64,000 nucleotides of DNA, from positions 38,609,622 through 38,673,621 of the forward strand of contig JAMXIF010000065.1 in assembly GCA_028583685.1 (NCBI GenBank), given 5' to 3'. Below the pieces are notes generated by a model that worked only from the letters and a program-made list of their open reading frames with translations, was not told the origin of the DNA and did not search any database. Made by a program: the position numbers and the translations under genes. The DNA comes from Petaurus breviceps papuanus (Eukaryota; Chordata; Mammalia; Diprotodontia; Petauridae). This document shows positions 21,626 to 33,001 of the stretch, in pieces; positions within the stretch are counted from its first letter, which is position 1, and each line of letters opens with the position of its first letter.

Positions 21626-23375
21626 GAGATGAATGTTGAAAACTAAAAATAAATAAATTTATTTAAAATAATACGGGATTTATTCCAAGTGTAGATGATA
21701 TTTTTCAAACTTTTTTGCACACTGTGTCAAATTGTTCTCCATCAAAATCAATGTAGGTATTTACAACTGATTTTTCTTTTTTTTTTATAGCTTAAGTAAC
21801 TTGCTCAAGGTTACACAGCCAATTATTTCTGGGTGTGGTGCTGAGTATCTGAGCCTGGATTTGATCCAGGTCATCCCAACACTGGAGCCGGTGCTCTTAC
21901 TCGCTGTGCTACCTGGCCGCCCCTACAACTGATTTTTCTTATATACTTGGGCTACAAAAGTGGTGGAGAGAGCTGGAATGGCATTTTTGTGAGAATATGT
22001 CTTCTTCAGAAACTATACAAGGTGTGGTGGTGGTGGTGGAGGAAGTAGTATTATTTATCCCTACTTGAAATTTTTTTGAAATGGGTCTTTAAGTCAGATC
22101 TTCTGACAATAAGGGCTATACTATACTACCTTTTTATTTTGTATTTTGAAATTAATATCATGATGTCCAGAATCTACAACAGGATATGGGAAACATGAAG
22201 GAAGCCTGGCAGTAAGAGTCCATTACAGCACACTGGGAGCTGAGGGCAGTAGTCCCCATCCCCAGGTACTTTAGCCACTAGGTGGCCCAGAGGGTTTTAG
22301 CTCCAAGGGGGCCCCAGGGATAGGGGAAAGGGTAATTAGAGGCAAGCATTTTTGAAGGGGCATATGGTCAAGGGAGGGAGTGTAGTGAGTGGGGACCTGG
22401 ATGGTATGGAGTGAAGTGTAGCCGGTTTTTGACAACATAACCACCATGGAGGTGATTGTTGTAACTACAGATGTACAATCCACACTGAACCGCCTGTTTT
22501 CCCAGTGGGGGTGGGTGAAGAGTGAAGAATGGGAAACAAATGTGGAACTCAAAGCCCCAAAAGCAAATGTTTGAAAATTGTTCCTTTACATGAAGCTGGG
22601 AAATAGGATATGTAGGTACTGGGATACACAGACCCATCTTGCCCTACTAGCAAGTTAGGTGGGAGGAGTGGGGAGGATATGAGAGAACAGATTGGGGGAA
22701 GGGGTATTCAGTAGGCTAGCTATTTTGAAGTGGGAGGTAGGGGAAAGATAGGAAGAGAATAAATTGTAACTCATCTTTTTGAGATGAATGTTGAAAACTA
22801 TAAATAAATAAATTTATTTAAAATAATAAAGGATTTATTCCAGTGAAGATGATATTCTTTAAACTTTTATAGAAACTGTCAAAATGTTATCCATCCAAAT
22901 CAATGTAGGTATTTACAACTGATTTTTCTTAAATGCTTGGGCTAGGAAAGTGGTGGAGAGAGCTAGAATGGTAGTTTTGTAAGTATATATCTTCTTCATC
23001 CTAACTATACAAGGGAGTGGGGAAGCTGTATTATTTCTCCCTACTTGAAATTTTTTTAAAGGGAAGTTGTCACATCTTCTGTCAATAAGGACTATACTAT
23101 ATTACTTTTTTATTTTATATTTTGAAATTAATATCATGATGTCTAGAAACTGCAGCAGGAGATGGGAAACACGAAGGAAGCATGGCAGGAAGTCTCCATT
23201 ACAGCACACTGGGAGCTGAGGGCAGTCCCCAGCCCCAGCGGACTTTAGCTGGAGTGGTGTGCAAGGGTTTTAACCCCAGGGCACCCCCTCGGGTTTTAGC
23301 CCCAGGGAATCCACACAGGTTTTATCCCCAAGGGGACCCCAGGGATATGGGAGAGGGTAGTTAGATGCAAGCATT
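21626..23375. repeat. Tandemly repeated L1/HAL1-derived unit
   Basis: GAGATGAATGTTGAAAACTA occurs at about 21627 and again at 22780, each followed by the same ~600-700 bp (GGATTTATTCC, TCATGATGTC, TTACAGCACACTGGGAGCTG). Unit 1 also holds a SINE (21779-21923) and, at 22345-22777, a plus-strand HAL1-like 3' UTR. The part with GCACACTGGGAGCTGAGG resembles the HAL1 5' UTR near 59500. This is a rearranged tandem array of L1/HAL1 ends with no coding content. Confidence 0.72.
21779..21923 (-). mobile_element. SINE, GGGCGGCCAGGTGGC-head subtype
   Basis: A reverse-oriented SINE bounded by a perfect 17-bp target-site duplication TACAACTGATTTTTCTT (21762-21778 and 21924-21940). The second tandem unit keeps the empty site near 22917, so it landed after the tandem duplication. 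Confidence 0.93.
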
Positions 23376-25836
23376 TTTTTTGACTATATATATGTTTTAA
23401 ACATTTGATTCCAAAGCTCTAATTTCCAGATTCATTCCCATTCTCCTTTGTCACCCACCCCAACTGGGAAGACAATCAACCCAACATAGGCTGTACATGT
23501 GTAACTATGCAAAACATCTCCATAGTGGATATATTGTAAAAAACTGACTGCATTTCCCTCCATCCCATCCCACCTCCTACTTGTTCTATTCTCTATTTTG
23601 ATCCTGTCCCTTTTCAGAAGTGGGTGCTTCCAACTTCCCTTCCTCTCAGCCTGTGCTCCCTTCCATCAACCCCTATCTCATACCCTTCACTCCTACTCTC
23701 CTGTAGGGTGAGATACCCTATTTAGTGTGTATGTCATTCTCTCCTTAAGCCAAACACAATGAGAATAAGGTTGACCCATTTGCTTTTGCCTTCTTATTCT
23801 TCCCCTCCATTGTAACTGACTTCCCTTGTCTCTTCTATATGAGACAGTTTACTCCATTCTGTCTTTCCCCAACTCCTCTCTTTATATTTCCCTCTCACCT
23901 CTTAATTACACCTTTTAAGTATCATCCCTTCCTATTCAATTGGTCCTGTGCCCTCTATCTATGTATACCTGTACCCATATATAAAGATACTCACATATGT
24001 ATTCATACACCCATATACCTGCCTATGTAGACATATATATGTATAGATAGATAGATTATAGATAGACATACATTTCTATTTCCTTCAACTATTATTATAC
24101 TGAGAAAAGTTTCATAAGTTACAATTATTGTTTTTCCATGTAGGAATGCAAATATTTTACCTGTTTACCTTCTCATCCTTCTTGTATCTGAATGTCAAAT
24201 TTTCTATTCAACTCTGGTTTTTTCATCAAGAATGCTTGAAAATCCTTTATTCCATTGAATGACCATATTTTCCCCTGAAACATGATACTCAGCTTTGCTG
24301 GGTAGGTGATTCTTGGTTTTAATCCTGGCTCCTTTGACCTCCGGAATATCATATTCCAAGCCCTGTGATCCCTCAGCGTAGAAGCTGCCAGATCCTGTGT
24401 TATCCCAATTGTGTTTCCACAATATTCAAATTGTTTCTTGCTTGCAGCTTCTAATTTCTTCTTGATCTGGGAATTCCAGAACCTGGCTATGATATTCCTA
24501 GGAGTTTTCTTTTTGGGATCTTTTTCAGGAGGTGATCAGTGGATTCTTTCAACCTCTGTTTTGCCCTCTGGTCCTAAAACATCAGGGAAATTTTCCTTGA
24601 GAATTTCTTGAAGGATGATTTCCAGGTTCTTTTTTTTTGATTGTGGCTTTCAGGTAGTCCAATAATTTTAAAATTATCTCTCCTGGATCTATTTTCCAGG
24701 TCAGTGGTTTTCCCAATGTGATATTTCACATTGCCTTCTATTTTTTCATTTGTTTGGATCAGTTGAATAGTTTCTTGATTTCTCATAAAGTCACTAGCTT
24801 TCATTTGCTCCAATCTAATTGTGAAGGAATGATTCTCTTCAATTAGCTTTTGAGATTCTTTTTACATCTGACAAATTTGCTTTTTTAAGGCATTCTTTTC
24901 CTCATTGGCTTTTTGGGCCTCTTTTGCCAGTTGAGCTAGTCTATTTTTTAAGGTGTTATTTTCTTCAGTCAAGTTGTTCACTCTCATTTCATAATTTTCT
25001 TGCATTGTTCTCATTTCTCTTCCCAATTTTTCCTTCACTTCTCTTATTTGGCTTTCAAAATTCTTTTTAAGTTCCTCTATGGCCTGTAACCAGCTCGCAT
25101 TTTTCTTGGAAGCTTTTCCTCTTGTTCCATGCTTTGATCCTTTTTGTCACCAAAATAGGAGTGTAAAGTTGTGTTGCTCTGCTTGCTTTGCTTCCCTCGT
25201 TTGGTCATGTTGCCACTCAATTACTTGACTTTTGAGCTTTTTGCCACAGTAGGGCTCTGCTACCTTACAGGGGAGCTTTATCCAAAATACTGGGGTTTTC
25301 TCAGCTGCTGTAGCTGTTAGTTAGGTGCCCTCTCTTAAGCCTCCCCTCTCTCTGGCAAGCTGTTCACACACCCCAGGACCTCCATCCTAGACCAAAATCT
25401 GGATCCAAGCAGGTTAAAACAAGAGTGATTACCCCTTAGACTGGGTGCTTGGTCCCCCTACAGGCCAGGATCTGAAGCTGCCATGTGGCAGCAGCTGCAT
25501 GGCTCCAGTGCTTCAGCCACTTCTTCCTCCAGGGGGTAAAGGCTGGATCAAATTCCTGAGCTACAGGATCCCAAACTCCACACTGCACTGACCTCTCACT
25601 TTGTCCTTAGCATCTATATGTTGATAATTTTGGAAACAGCCACAGCTGGTGGTGATCTGAAGTCCCTCTAGTCAGGGCTGGCCAGACCAACCTGAAGCTA
25701 AAACCTCAGGCTCACATGGGGCTGGGCTCAGCTCCCAGAGGGCTACACTGTCCACTTCCTGCCAGCTTGCTAGACTGTCTTCAGTGGGAGGTTAGCTTCT
25801 CTCTGTCATTTTGTGGGTTCTGTTTTTTTGTGGGTT
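23376..25836 (-). mobile_element. HAL1-like element (ORF1-only L1 derivative)
   Basis: Minus strand, 5' to 3': a 5' UTR-like GC-richer stretch (25836-25140), a broken ORF1 (about 25140-24200) and a long 3' UTR to 23376. At 24574-24813 the L1 ORF1 signature is clear: MKASDFMRNQETIQ, YHIGKTTDLENRSRRDNFKI, IGLPESHNQKK. Another ORF1 piece lies at 24204-24422. No ORF2 lies between ORF1 and the 3' UTR, the definition of a half-L1. It lacks roughly the last 110 bp of 5' end that the copy at 44372 has. Confidence 0.8.
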
Positions 25837-26724
25837 TGTGATAGTAATGGAATATAAAGATCCCCCTGTATTGGCTGGGTTTTCAAATTGATTGTGTTAA
25901 AACCCAGAGCTTGTTAATCCCACCTGTGGGATGAACTTGTTGATGTGAAAAGAGAGTCCTGAACTGGGAGGAGCTGGTGACATAGATTTGGAGAGACAAG
26001 AGAGAGGCAGAAGAACTTTTTGGAAGCAGCAACCTCATGGAGGCAGAGTGAGAGACTGAGAGGATTGCTGAGGGCCACTTTGAATTGCCCAGGACTTTTG
26101 AGACCTGCCCCTGGAGCTGCCAAGGACTGAGGAGACATGGTTGTTTTGCTGGTACTTTGTTTGTCTGTTTTGATGTTGTTTTTCCAGATTTGTCCACTGG
26201 TGAAAGACAGTCCTGTTGTTGAAGAGGCCCTGGAACCTGGCTGTTGGCTAAGAGCTCCTGAGACTGTCCTGCAGACAGAGAGTGAATACTGTCCACTGGT
26301 GAAGGCCAGTGCTGTTGTTGCAGGGGTCTGGGAACCTTTCTGTTGATTCAGAAGCCCTGAAGAAGGATTTTCTTGTTGTATGTTTACAGAAATCCTGGGA
26401 GAGGGTTTTGCTAATGTTTTCAGGGGTTCTAGGACTGTTCTGTAGACAGAGGATGAATTAATGAAGAGACTGGCAACGTATCTTGTGGTCTTGCTAAGCC
26501 TTGTCTCCCCAGGAACTAAGATTGCTGAGAACTTGCCTCGTGTCAAGATGAAGAAAAGACCTCCATTTGGGTATTAAGTGCTGTGCTTAAACTTGATGTA
26601 ACTCTGGGGTAGATTCAATTGTGATCCGGGGGTGGGGAACTTTTGACCTTTTTGTGTTCTATGGTTGAATAAATGAATGTACTTTACTTATGTTTGGAAA
26701 CTAATCTCCATTTGGTCCATCACA
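25837..26724 (+). mobile_element. Solo LTR-like element, TGTGAT...ATCACA
   Basis: An 888-bp segment with short inverted ends TGTGAT and ATCACA and an AATAAA near its 3' end. It is related in its middle part to the segment at 7990-9200. It separates two HAL1 fragments and has no internal retroviral genes. I see no matching target-site duplication, and part of its 3' end is repeated in inverted form just outside it (26738-26776). Family and age are not certain; it is a fossil. Confidence 0.65.
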
Positions 26725-26776
26725 AAACCCCTCTTCTCAAATGGAGATTAGTTTCCAAACATAAGTACATTCATTT
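26671..26776. repeat. Foldback: near-perfect ~39-bp inverted repeat at the LTR 3' end
   Basis: The arm at 26671-26714 and the arm at 26738-26776 are reverse complements apart from one short length difference. A spacer of about 23 bases, including the LTR terminus, lies between them. Confidence 0.92.
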
Positions 26777-26778
26777 GT

Positions 26779-27540
26779 TCTTCCCAATTTTCCCTATACT
26801 TCTCTTACTTGATTTTCAAAATCCTTCTTGAGCTCCTCCATGGCCTGTGACCAATTCATGTTTTTCTTGGAAGATTTTGATCCAGAAGATTTGACTTTAT
26901 TGACTTCTTCTGTTTCCATGTTTTGATCCTTTTTGTATCCCCCAAAAGTTTCTATGTTCTGATTGTGCTTCCTCTGTTCATCTTGCCAACCTATTACTTG
27001 ACTCTTGAGCTCTTTGCCATGGTAGGACTCTGCTTCCAGAGCAGAGAGAGCTATGTCCCAAATTGCTGGGGTTTGTGCAGCTGCTCCTAGAGCTGTTGTC
27101 AGAGCTATGAGGAGGTGTCCTCTATACTGCCACCACAAGCTCTGGCACATGAGCATTCCTCACCCCAGAACTACCACCCAAGACTGATCCAGATTCAAGC
27201 AGGGAAAAGCAAGAGCAATTGCCCTCTGAATGGTTGGTTGATCCCCCTACAATATGCAGGCCAGGAGCTCTGGAAGCAGCCATGTGGCAGCAGCTGCAGC
27301 CACTGCGCCACAGCCACCTCTCAACCCAGGGGCAGGGGCTGGATCCCTTCTTCTCTCAACCAGTTCTAACAGAGTTCCCTACTGACCTTTGACTTTCTCT
27401 TTGCTGTTTATGGGTTGAGAAGTCTGGAAACCACCATTGCTCCTGTTGATTCACTCTCCTGAAGTTTGCTTGAGCATGTCTGTGCTGCTGATCAGGGTTG
27501 CCCTGTGTCTGGGCCCGTAGTGCTCTGCGGTACTGCACTT
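26779..27540 (-). mobile_element. HAL1/L1 fragment: 5' UTR and start of ORF1
   Basis: On the minus strand, a 5' UTR-like stretch leads into an ORF1 N-terminus containing WSQAMEELKKDFENQVREV (26794 onwards), equivalent to the start of other HAL1 ORF1s here. The remainder of ORF1 is missing at the foldback. Confidence 0.72.
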
Positions 27541-27812
27541 GGCTCCAGTGTCGGGATGACCTGGAGATTGAATCCCAGGCTCAGACACTTAGCACCCACC
27601 CAGAAACACCTGGCCATGTAACCTTGAGCAAGTTACTTAACCCCAATTGCTTAGGGGCGGCCAGGTGGCTCAGCGAGTAAGAGCACCAGCTCCAGTGTCG
27701 GGTTGACCTGGAGATCGAATCCTGGGCTCAGATACTCAGCACCACACGCAGAAATAACTGGCCGTGTAACCTTGAGCAAGTTACTTAACCCTGATTGCTT
27801 AAAAAAAAACAA
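27541..27812 (+). mobile_element. Head-to-tail SINE dimer (GCGGCCAGGTGGC subtype)
   Basis: A 5'-truncated copy (27541-27651; CTCCAGTGTCGGG...AACCCCAATTGCTT) is followed without spacer by a full copy (27652-27812) with the head GGGGCGGCCAGGTGGCTCAG and the same body. Confidence 0.85.
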
Positions 27813-27814
27813 AC

Positions 27815-28232
27815 TTATATTTTTGAAAATATTCATCCATTTCACTGATTGTCAAATATATGGACATACAATAAAGTAAACTAATTCCTAATTATTGTTT
27901 AATATTCTCTTCATTGGAGGTTGATTCACCCTTTCTATTTTTGATACTTATTTTTTGGTTTTCTTCTTTCTTTTTTTATTATATTGATTAAAGAACTAAC
28001 AGTTTTATTGGTTGTTTCATAAAACCAGCTTAGTTTTATTTACTAATTCAATAGCTTTCTTAATGTCAATTTTATTAATCACTCCTTTGCTTTTCAGTAT
28101 TTCTAATTTAGTACTTAACTGGGGATTTTCAGTTTATTCTTTTTCTAGCTCTTTCAGTTGCATGCCCAATTGATTGACCTCCTTTTTCTATGTTTTATTC
28201 ACGTATCATTCAGAGATAAAAAAAAAAACTTA
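27815..28232 (-). mobile_element. L1 ORF2 internal fragment
   Basis: Minus-strand frames, interrupted by stops, give an LSWF- and SLINIIKKERRKPKNKY-like stretch typical of the L1 ORF2 region before the reverse transcriptase. It is the right edge of the insertion into copy B. Confidence 0.6.
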
Positions 28233-28826
28233 TTACAGGAATGTTTAACATTATATTGACCAAGTCATAAAAATTCCTCTTTGTGGACAAATTTGCCCAG
28301 GTGATTCAGTTACAGTGTATACTGTAACTGATTCTATACTTGTTAATAATTCCCTACTGTTATCTATACAGTTCATTCTTTCATGATTGGCAGTAGTCAC
28401 AATGCTGGAGAACAAATTGTGGTGATAAGAAGAAAGTGAATGGAGTTAAGAGGAAAAAGGAAATGGAATTGGTCACATCTAAAAAATTTCTAGGATTTCT
28501 ATCTGGTAGTTCATCTATCCTTCACTGGGTAGTAGATCCCCATTATCACACTGTACAGCTTTTGTCACATTGTAAGCTATTGTTAAATCGCTCAGGAAAT
28601 GGTTATCTTGTGACAAATGGTCAAAAATAGAAAATAACTTAGCTGAGAAATGTTTTTAGTACTTTGAGAGAAGTTTGATATTTGCCTTGTTTCCCCATCA
28701 ATAACAGGAAAACTTTCAAGTTTACTTTGTCCAGTATTTATTCCACTGTTAAAGTGTCCTACTTTTATTATTTTATAGTTTTCTGGTTTACATTTTTATT
28801 TCAATGGAAGATGTGCTTTGCATCTG

Positions 28827-29711
28827 CTAATAAGCACAGAAGCATCTCAAGATATGGGTGTCACTTATGAACAGTATGAAGGGGCTAACTGTTTGAAAGC
28901 ATGGGGAAAGGAAAACTAAGACATGAAGCAAAACAGTAGTAGAGACTTTAGAAAAAATTATATACATCAGAAAAATGGAATTCACTAAAGTAAAGCTAAC
29001 AAAAGTACTCCCCAGTAGCATAATGGCTGTGGCAGCGTGGATCTCTGGTGATGCTCTTCGAGACTGGGTAGTGATGTGAAGGTGTTGAAGTCGCTGGTGA
29101 TGTCTGCACAAGAAAACTGTAATATAGCCACTGGTAATGACCATGAGAGCTATATAAAAATCATCATGAAAAACCTGCCAGATTAGGAACATTTTAGTCT
29201 TTTTTGCATGAAGGTCTAAAGAACTTAATCCAATATTCTCTTCCTCTTTACTGTGTGTTATGTTCCTGAAACCAATGACATATATAGGCAGAACTGCATC
29301 TATCAGCAGATGCAGGACCCAGCAGACAAGACAGAAAGGGAGGATTCCCTTCAGAAACCTCCTTTATGAGATGTTTGGACTGATTGTGATGGCCTGGAAG
29401 ATAACCAGGTGGAAGCAGCTACAGAGGGAAAGACTCCGAGTCACTCTCTGCACGTAAGTTAGAAATCTACTCCCTGTAGAATCCATAAAATATTTTAACC
29501 CCCAGACTTCAATTGTTTGGGAAATTCCCCTGAAAAGAAGTAACAGTATATTGCTAAAGAGAAAATGGATGAGAATCAGAATTCTAGATCTTATTTTCTG
29601 AGAACTATTGAACTTAAAACTGTATAGGAATATAAGGAAGGAGTTCCCTAGGACTCCAATTACTATCTGGTTCAGGTAGATAATCCTCAGGATTTCATTA
29701 GGAAAAATCAT
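28827..29711 (-). pseudogene. V1R pseudogene B, near-intact duplicate of V1R A
   Basis: From ATG 29711 to the TAG at 28827 the frame is the same throughout and aligns with V1R A from TM1 to TM7, including FQAITISPN, the sequon in GFRNITHSKEE, and ASPEIHAATAIMLLGSTFVSF. It has one visible disabling change: near 29364 a net 15-nt loss after ITISPN, made of a small and a larger deletion, leaves an in-frame TAA after ITISPNIS. The frame then resumes at KGILPFCLVCW. Its natural end would be about 19 residues shorter than that of A. The splice acceptor (AG at 29766-29765) and branch site (29791-29800) remain, but no homologue of the upstream exon block lies on its 5' side before the V1R C unit. Like A, it lacks the extracellular Cys pair. 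Confidence 0.93.
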
Positions 29712-29934
29712 TAGATAAATTTAGATGTCTTTGTCAGAAGAATTATCACCAAATAAAGAGTAACCTGGAGAGAAATGAAGAATAATATGCCAGTTAATGA
29801 CAAGGTTTCCCAGTAAATGCCTTCCTCTACTCTACCTAGGTCATGAGAAACAGAAAAGCTATGCATATGGGTGGGAAAATGATGAGGGTCTGACACATGT
29901 TCATGTAACATAGATCCACAAACTCTTCCTCCAA

Positions 29935-29936
<2 letters not shown>

Positions 29937-29972
<36 letters not shown>

Positions 29973-30112
29973 CTTTTTGGAGGGCAGTTGGGGTTAAGCA
30001 ACTTGCCCAAGGTCACATGGCTAGCAAGTTTTAAGTATCTGAGGCTGGATTTTAATTCAGGTCCTCCTGACTCCAGGGTTGGTGCTCTAATCACAGAATC
30101 ACCTAGCCTCCC
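29937..30112 (-). mobile_element. SINE with (TA)n at its tail, present only in copy B
   Basis: A TA run (29937-29970) sits where the A-rich tail should be, followed by a reverse-oriented SINE body (29971-30112). The flanks CCAATGA and TCAATGA suggest a target-site duplication. Copy A has the empty site near 7715. Confidence 0.85.
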
Positions 30113-30914
30113 CTCAATGAAATAATTATTAAGGGCTTCATTTGTATTATTAAAAAATAGCAACACATTGTTATATAAGACACCACACAAACCCACTGCT
30201 AACTAGAATGTGGAGCTGATTAAATCACCTGTGCACTTTGAAGAATGAATAGGCATTGTGTGAATGGTTCTGATTTGATAGCTATGTGCTTGAGGCAGAA
30301 TTTTGATGGACCAAGTGAGGTGCATTTCAAAGGTACGATCTGTGTGATGTGTCCACCTTTATTTTTCCTTACCTGGCTCAAATACAACAGAGACCTGCTT
30401 TAATTCTCTGAATTGGGAGTTGCCTTGGTCTGTCCCCATGTGGGGCTAGGATGTAGCCTAGGAACATAGGTCTCTGTTTTTCTGCTTTTCTGTTTGTTAT
30501 TTCCCACTGTTAGGTGAAGAGATCTTCGAACCAGCTACTACAATGTAAACTTAGAAGAGTCAGAATGCCATACAACTTGGATCTGGAGTCCATGGTCAAT
30601 TTCCTTTATTACCATGAGGAACACAGCTCTGAAGGATCTGTTCAATCTGACATAGGCAAAGGCCATCAAGAAGTGTCAGCAACAATTGATTCATTGACTA
30701 TGTCACTTTTGCTAATGAACTTTGAGTGTAAATGCTTTATTTAAATTGCATTATGTTTCAGCCTACACCTTTCAGGGATCGAGTTGATAGATAGGAGAGT
30801 GTTTCCACTCCATTTCAGTTTTATCCTACCTTCCTTCAGAGGGAAATTAACAGTAACACCTATTCTTACTATATTCCTTTTTAAGACTGATTGTTGTGTA
30901 ATAGTTAGATGTGA

Positions 30915-31300
30915 TATTTAATTATTTAAAATTTCCTGTTAGTCTTCTGTTAGCTTGAGTATTTTATATTTTAAGACATTCCTATATTTCTTTTGTGATT
31001 TCAGTTTTTCTAGCTTATAACTGTGTATAGTACATTCAGATTTTTGAAAATGATTTCCTCTCATCACTTTTTTCATTTGCTTTTCTGTTTGCTTGCTCTT
31101 ATACCCTCTTTTTTGTAATAATGCTGGCTAAAAGTGGGTCATTTTTGTGACTCTTTGTGCTGTGTTTCAAATAATTTCCATCATCTTTTTGGTTTCAATT
31201 TTATCAATTTTTCCTTGAAATTTAACTATTCTCTCTTTTGTGTTTACTTGTTGCTTTTGTTATTAAAATGCAGTTTTAGTTTATTAAACCTACTTTTTAT
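30915..31300 (-). mobile_element. Possible L1 ORF2 fragment
   Basis: T-rich sequence resembling the complement of L1 ORF2 (TTTCAGTTTTTCTAGCTTAT, TTTTATCAATTTTTCC). It is too degraded to assign firmly. It marks the end of segmental similarity between A and B. Confidence 0.4.
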
Positions 31301-31694
31301 TGTTAATTTATGTTGATAGACATATGCATATGTATATCTTCATTTGTGTTGATATACATAAAAACTTACATTAATAAAACAGAAAAGAAGATGATTAAGG
31401 AACCAGAATCAAATATGTATTATGCATATACACATATAATAAGCATATAGACACACATTATGTGTATACATTACTATATAAGCAAATATATGCATATGTA
31501 AGTATTATATATAAGCAAAATTAATAAATACCTTGATAGACTCCAAAAATAGGTACACGGAACCATCGTTGTGGATGTCTTCCTCTACAAGTGAATGGTT
31601 CATTGATATCTTCTCATATCTCTTCTTTGTAGTTATAGTTGTTCTTTGTAATTTTGTAACATTTACTTAAGATCTTTTTTATTTACCTTATTTA

Positions 31695-31730
<36 letters not shown>

Positions 31731-32082
31731 TACACACATATGTAAATATATAGACACACACATATTATATATTTCTTGGTCTATGCTTACATCATTCTGT
31801 ATCATTTTGTGTAAGTCTTAAGTTTCTCTTCAATTATTATTTTCATTATTTCTTGCATTATGGTAACATTTAATTACATTTATGTACTAAAATTTGTTTA
31901 TTTTTCAGTCAATGAAGATTCAGTTTTGAGAGTTGGCATAGACACATTACTGGCATAAAAATGTCTGGTACAGAAGCAACCAATAGAATGAATTATTAAT
32001 ATAATTAATATTATATAAATTATTAGTAATTTAGGTAGTTTAGTTTATGTTTAGGTAGTTTAGTTTATGTGAGTTTTTGGAT
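31300..32082. other. AT-rich sequence with a (TA)n run
   Basis: Contains a TA microsatellite at 31698-31726 and a direct 20-bp repeat (TTTAGGTAGTTTAGTTTATG) near 32030-32070. No gene is seen. Confidence 0.6.
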
Positions 32083-32459
32083 TGTGGCCCCTTCTGTTTT
32101 ACTTAGACAGGTCTGGGTTAAAGTAGATTCTTCCTTTTTCTAGATTGCTGTACATAGGATGATTTGGGTAGTGAGAAGACTCTTTGACCAAGACTGAGGG
32201 ATCAGAATCATGTCCCCCAGAACCTCATTAGAATGACACCAGCTCTCATTATAATATTCTTTTGTACTTTGTTAACCAATCAAAGTTGATTCCACCCTCA
32301 GGTGCACTGCCTTTGGCAAAGGCTTTGCAAGTATTGAAGGTTCCACAGCTTGTCTGTTTGGACGCTGAGAGGAATAAATAAGTCTGTTTTGTTAAACACT
32401 TGCTAGGTGTACTTACTAAAATTGGTTATAATTTACCCAGAAATTTTGTCTCTCAGACA
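32083..32459 (+). mobile_element. Possible short solo LTR
   Basis: The segment begins TGTGGCCCC and ends TCTCAGACA, with a CCAATCA box and a later AATAAATAAG in LTR-like order. No target-site duplication or internal region is visible, so the call is tentative. Confidence 0.35.
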
Positions 32460-32519
32460 TTTTTACTGGAGAGAGACCCAATAGTTGGGCAGAGGGCCCT
32501 AAGAACATGTTTTGAGATC

Positions 32520-32925
32520 TCAAGATTCAATTGAAGAAGGCAGTGAATGAGGATGTTTAGCCTGGATTAAAGAAGATAGGTTTGGGGGGGGGGGGGGTTA
32601 AAGTGGAGAAGCTGCTTTGAGTTATTTGAATGGTTATAAGGTGGATGAGAAATTGTGTTGATTTAGTTTGTTCCCAGAGAACAGGATCAAGAGTAAAGCA
32701 TGGAAGCAGGAAAAAGGCAAGTTTGATAGTAACTTCTTAAAAATTAGAACTGTCCAAAAGTGTGAAGGGCTTCCTTGAGAAGGGCTGGATTTTCGTCCTC
32801 AGAGTGAAGGCTCTATGGGCCTTTATGGGATACATGATGGTGGGAATCCTTCTGGATTGTGGTTTGAACACTGGTCTCCAAGATTCTTTCCAACTCTCTC
32901 TTTCTGTGATTCTGGGGTTTGGGTG
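32520..32925 (+). mobile_element. CR1/L3-type LINE 3' end
   Basis: Contains the CR1/L3 C-terminal region (GGATGTTTAGCCTGGATTAA, then ATTAGAACTGTCCAAAAGTG) and ends near TTTCTGTGATTCTGGGG. Confidence 0.75.
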
Positions 32926-32930
32926 AGGTG

Positions 32931-33001
<71 letters not shown>
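32931..33001. repeat. (TA)n(CA)n compound microsatellite
   Basis: A TA run followed directly by a CA run to about 33001. Confidence 0.97.

Larger units (their letters stand above)
17760..30915. repeat. Segmental duplication, copy B
   Basis: Collinear with copy A (3105-9695) but opened between about 20597 and 28235 by roughly 7.6 kb of L1, HAL1, LTR and SINE sequence. On either side of the insertion the text resumes exactly where copy A runs on: GCAGCATG...GGAATATTT, then TTAACAT...ATTGACCAAG. Similarity to A fades at about 30915. Confidence 0.88.

Noticed and set aside
25883-26546. Minus-strand open frames of 137 and 210 codons
   Set aside because: They run antisense to the solo LTR and show no domain. 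Their length reflects LTR composition.
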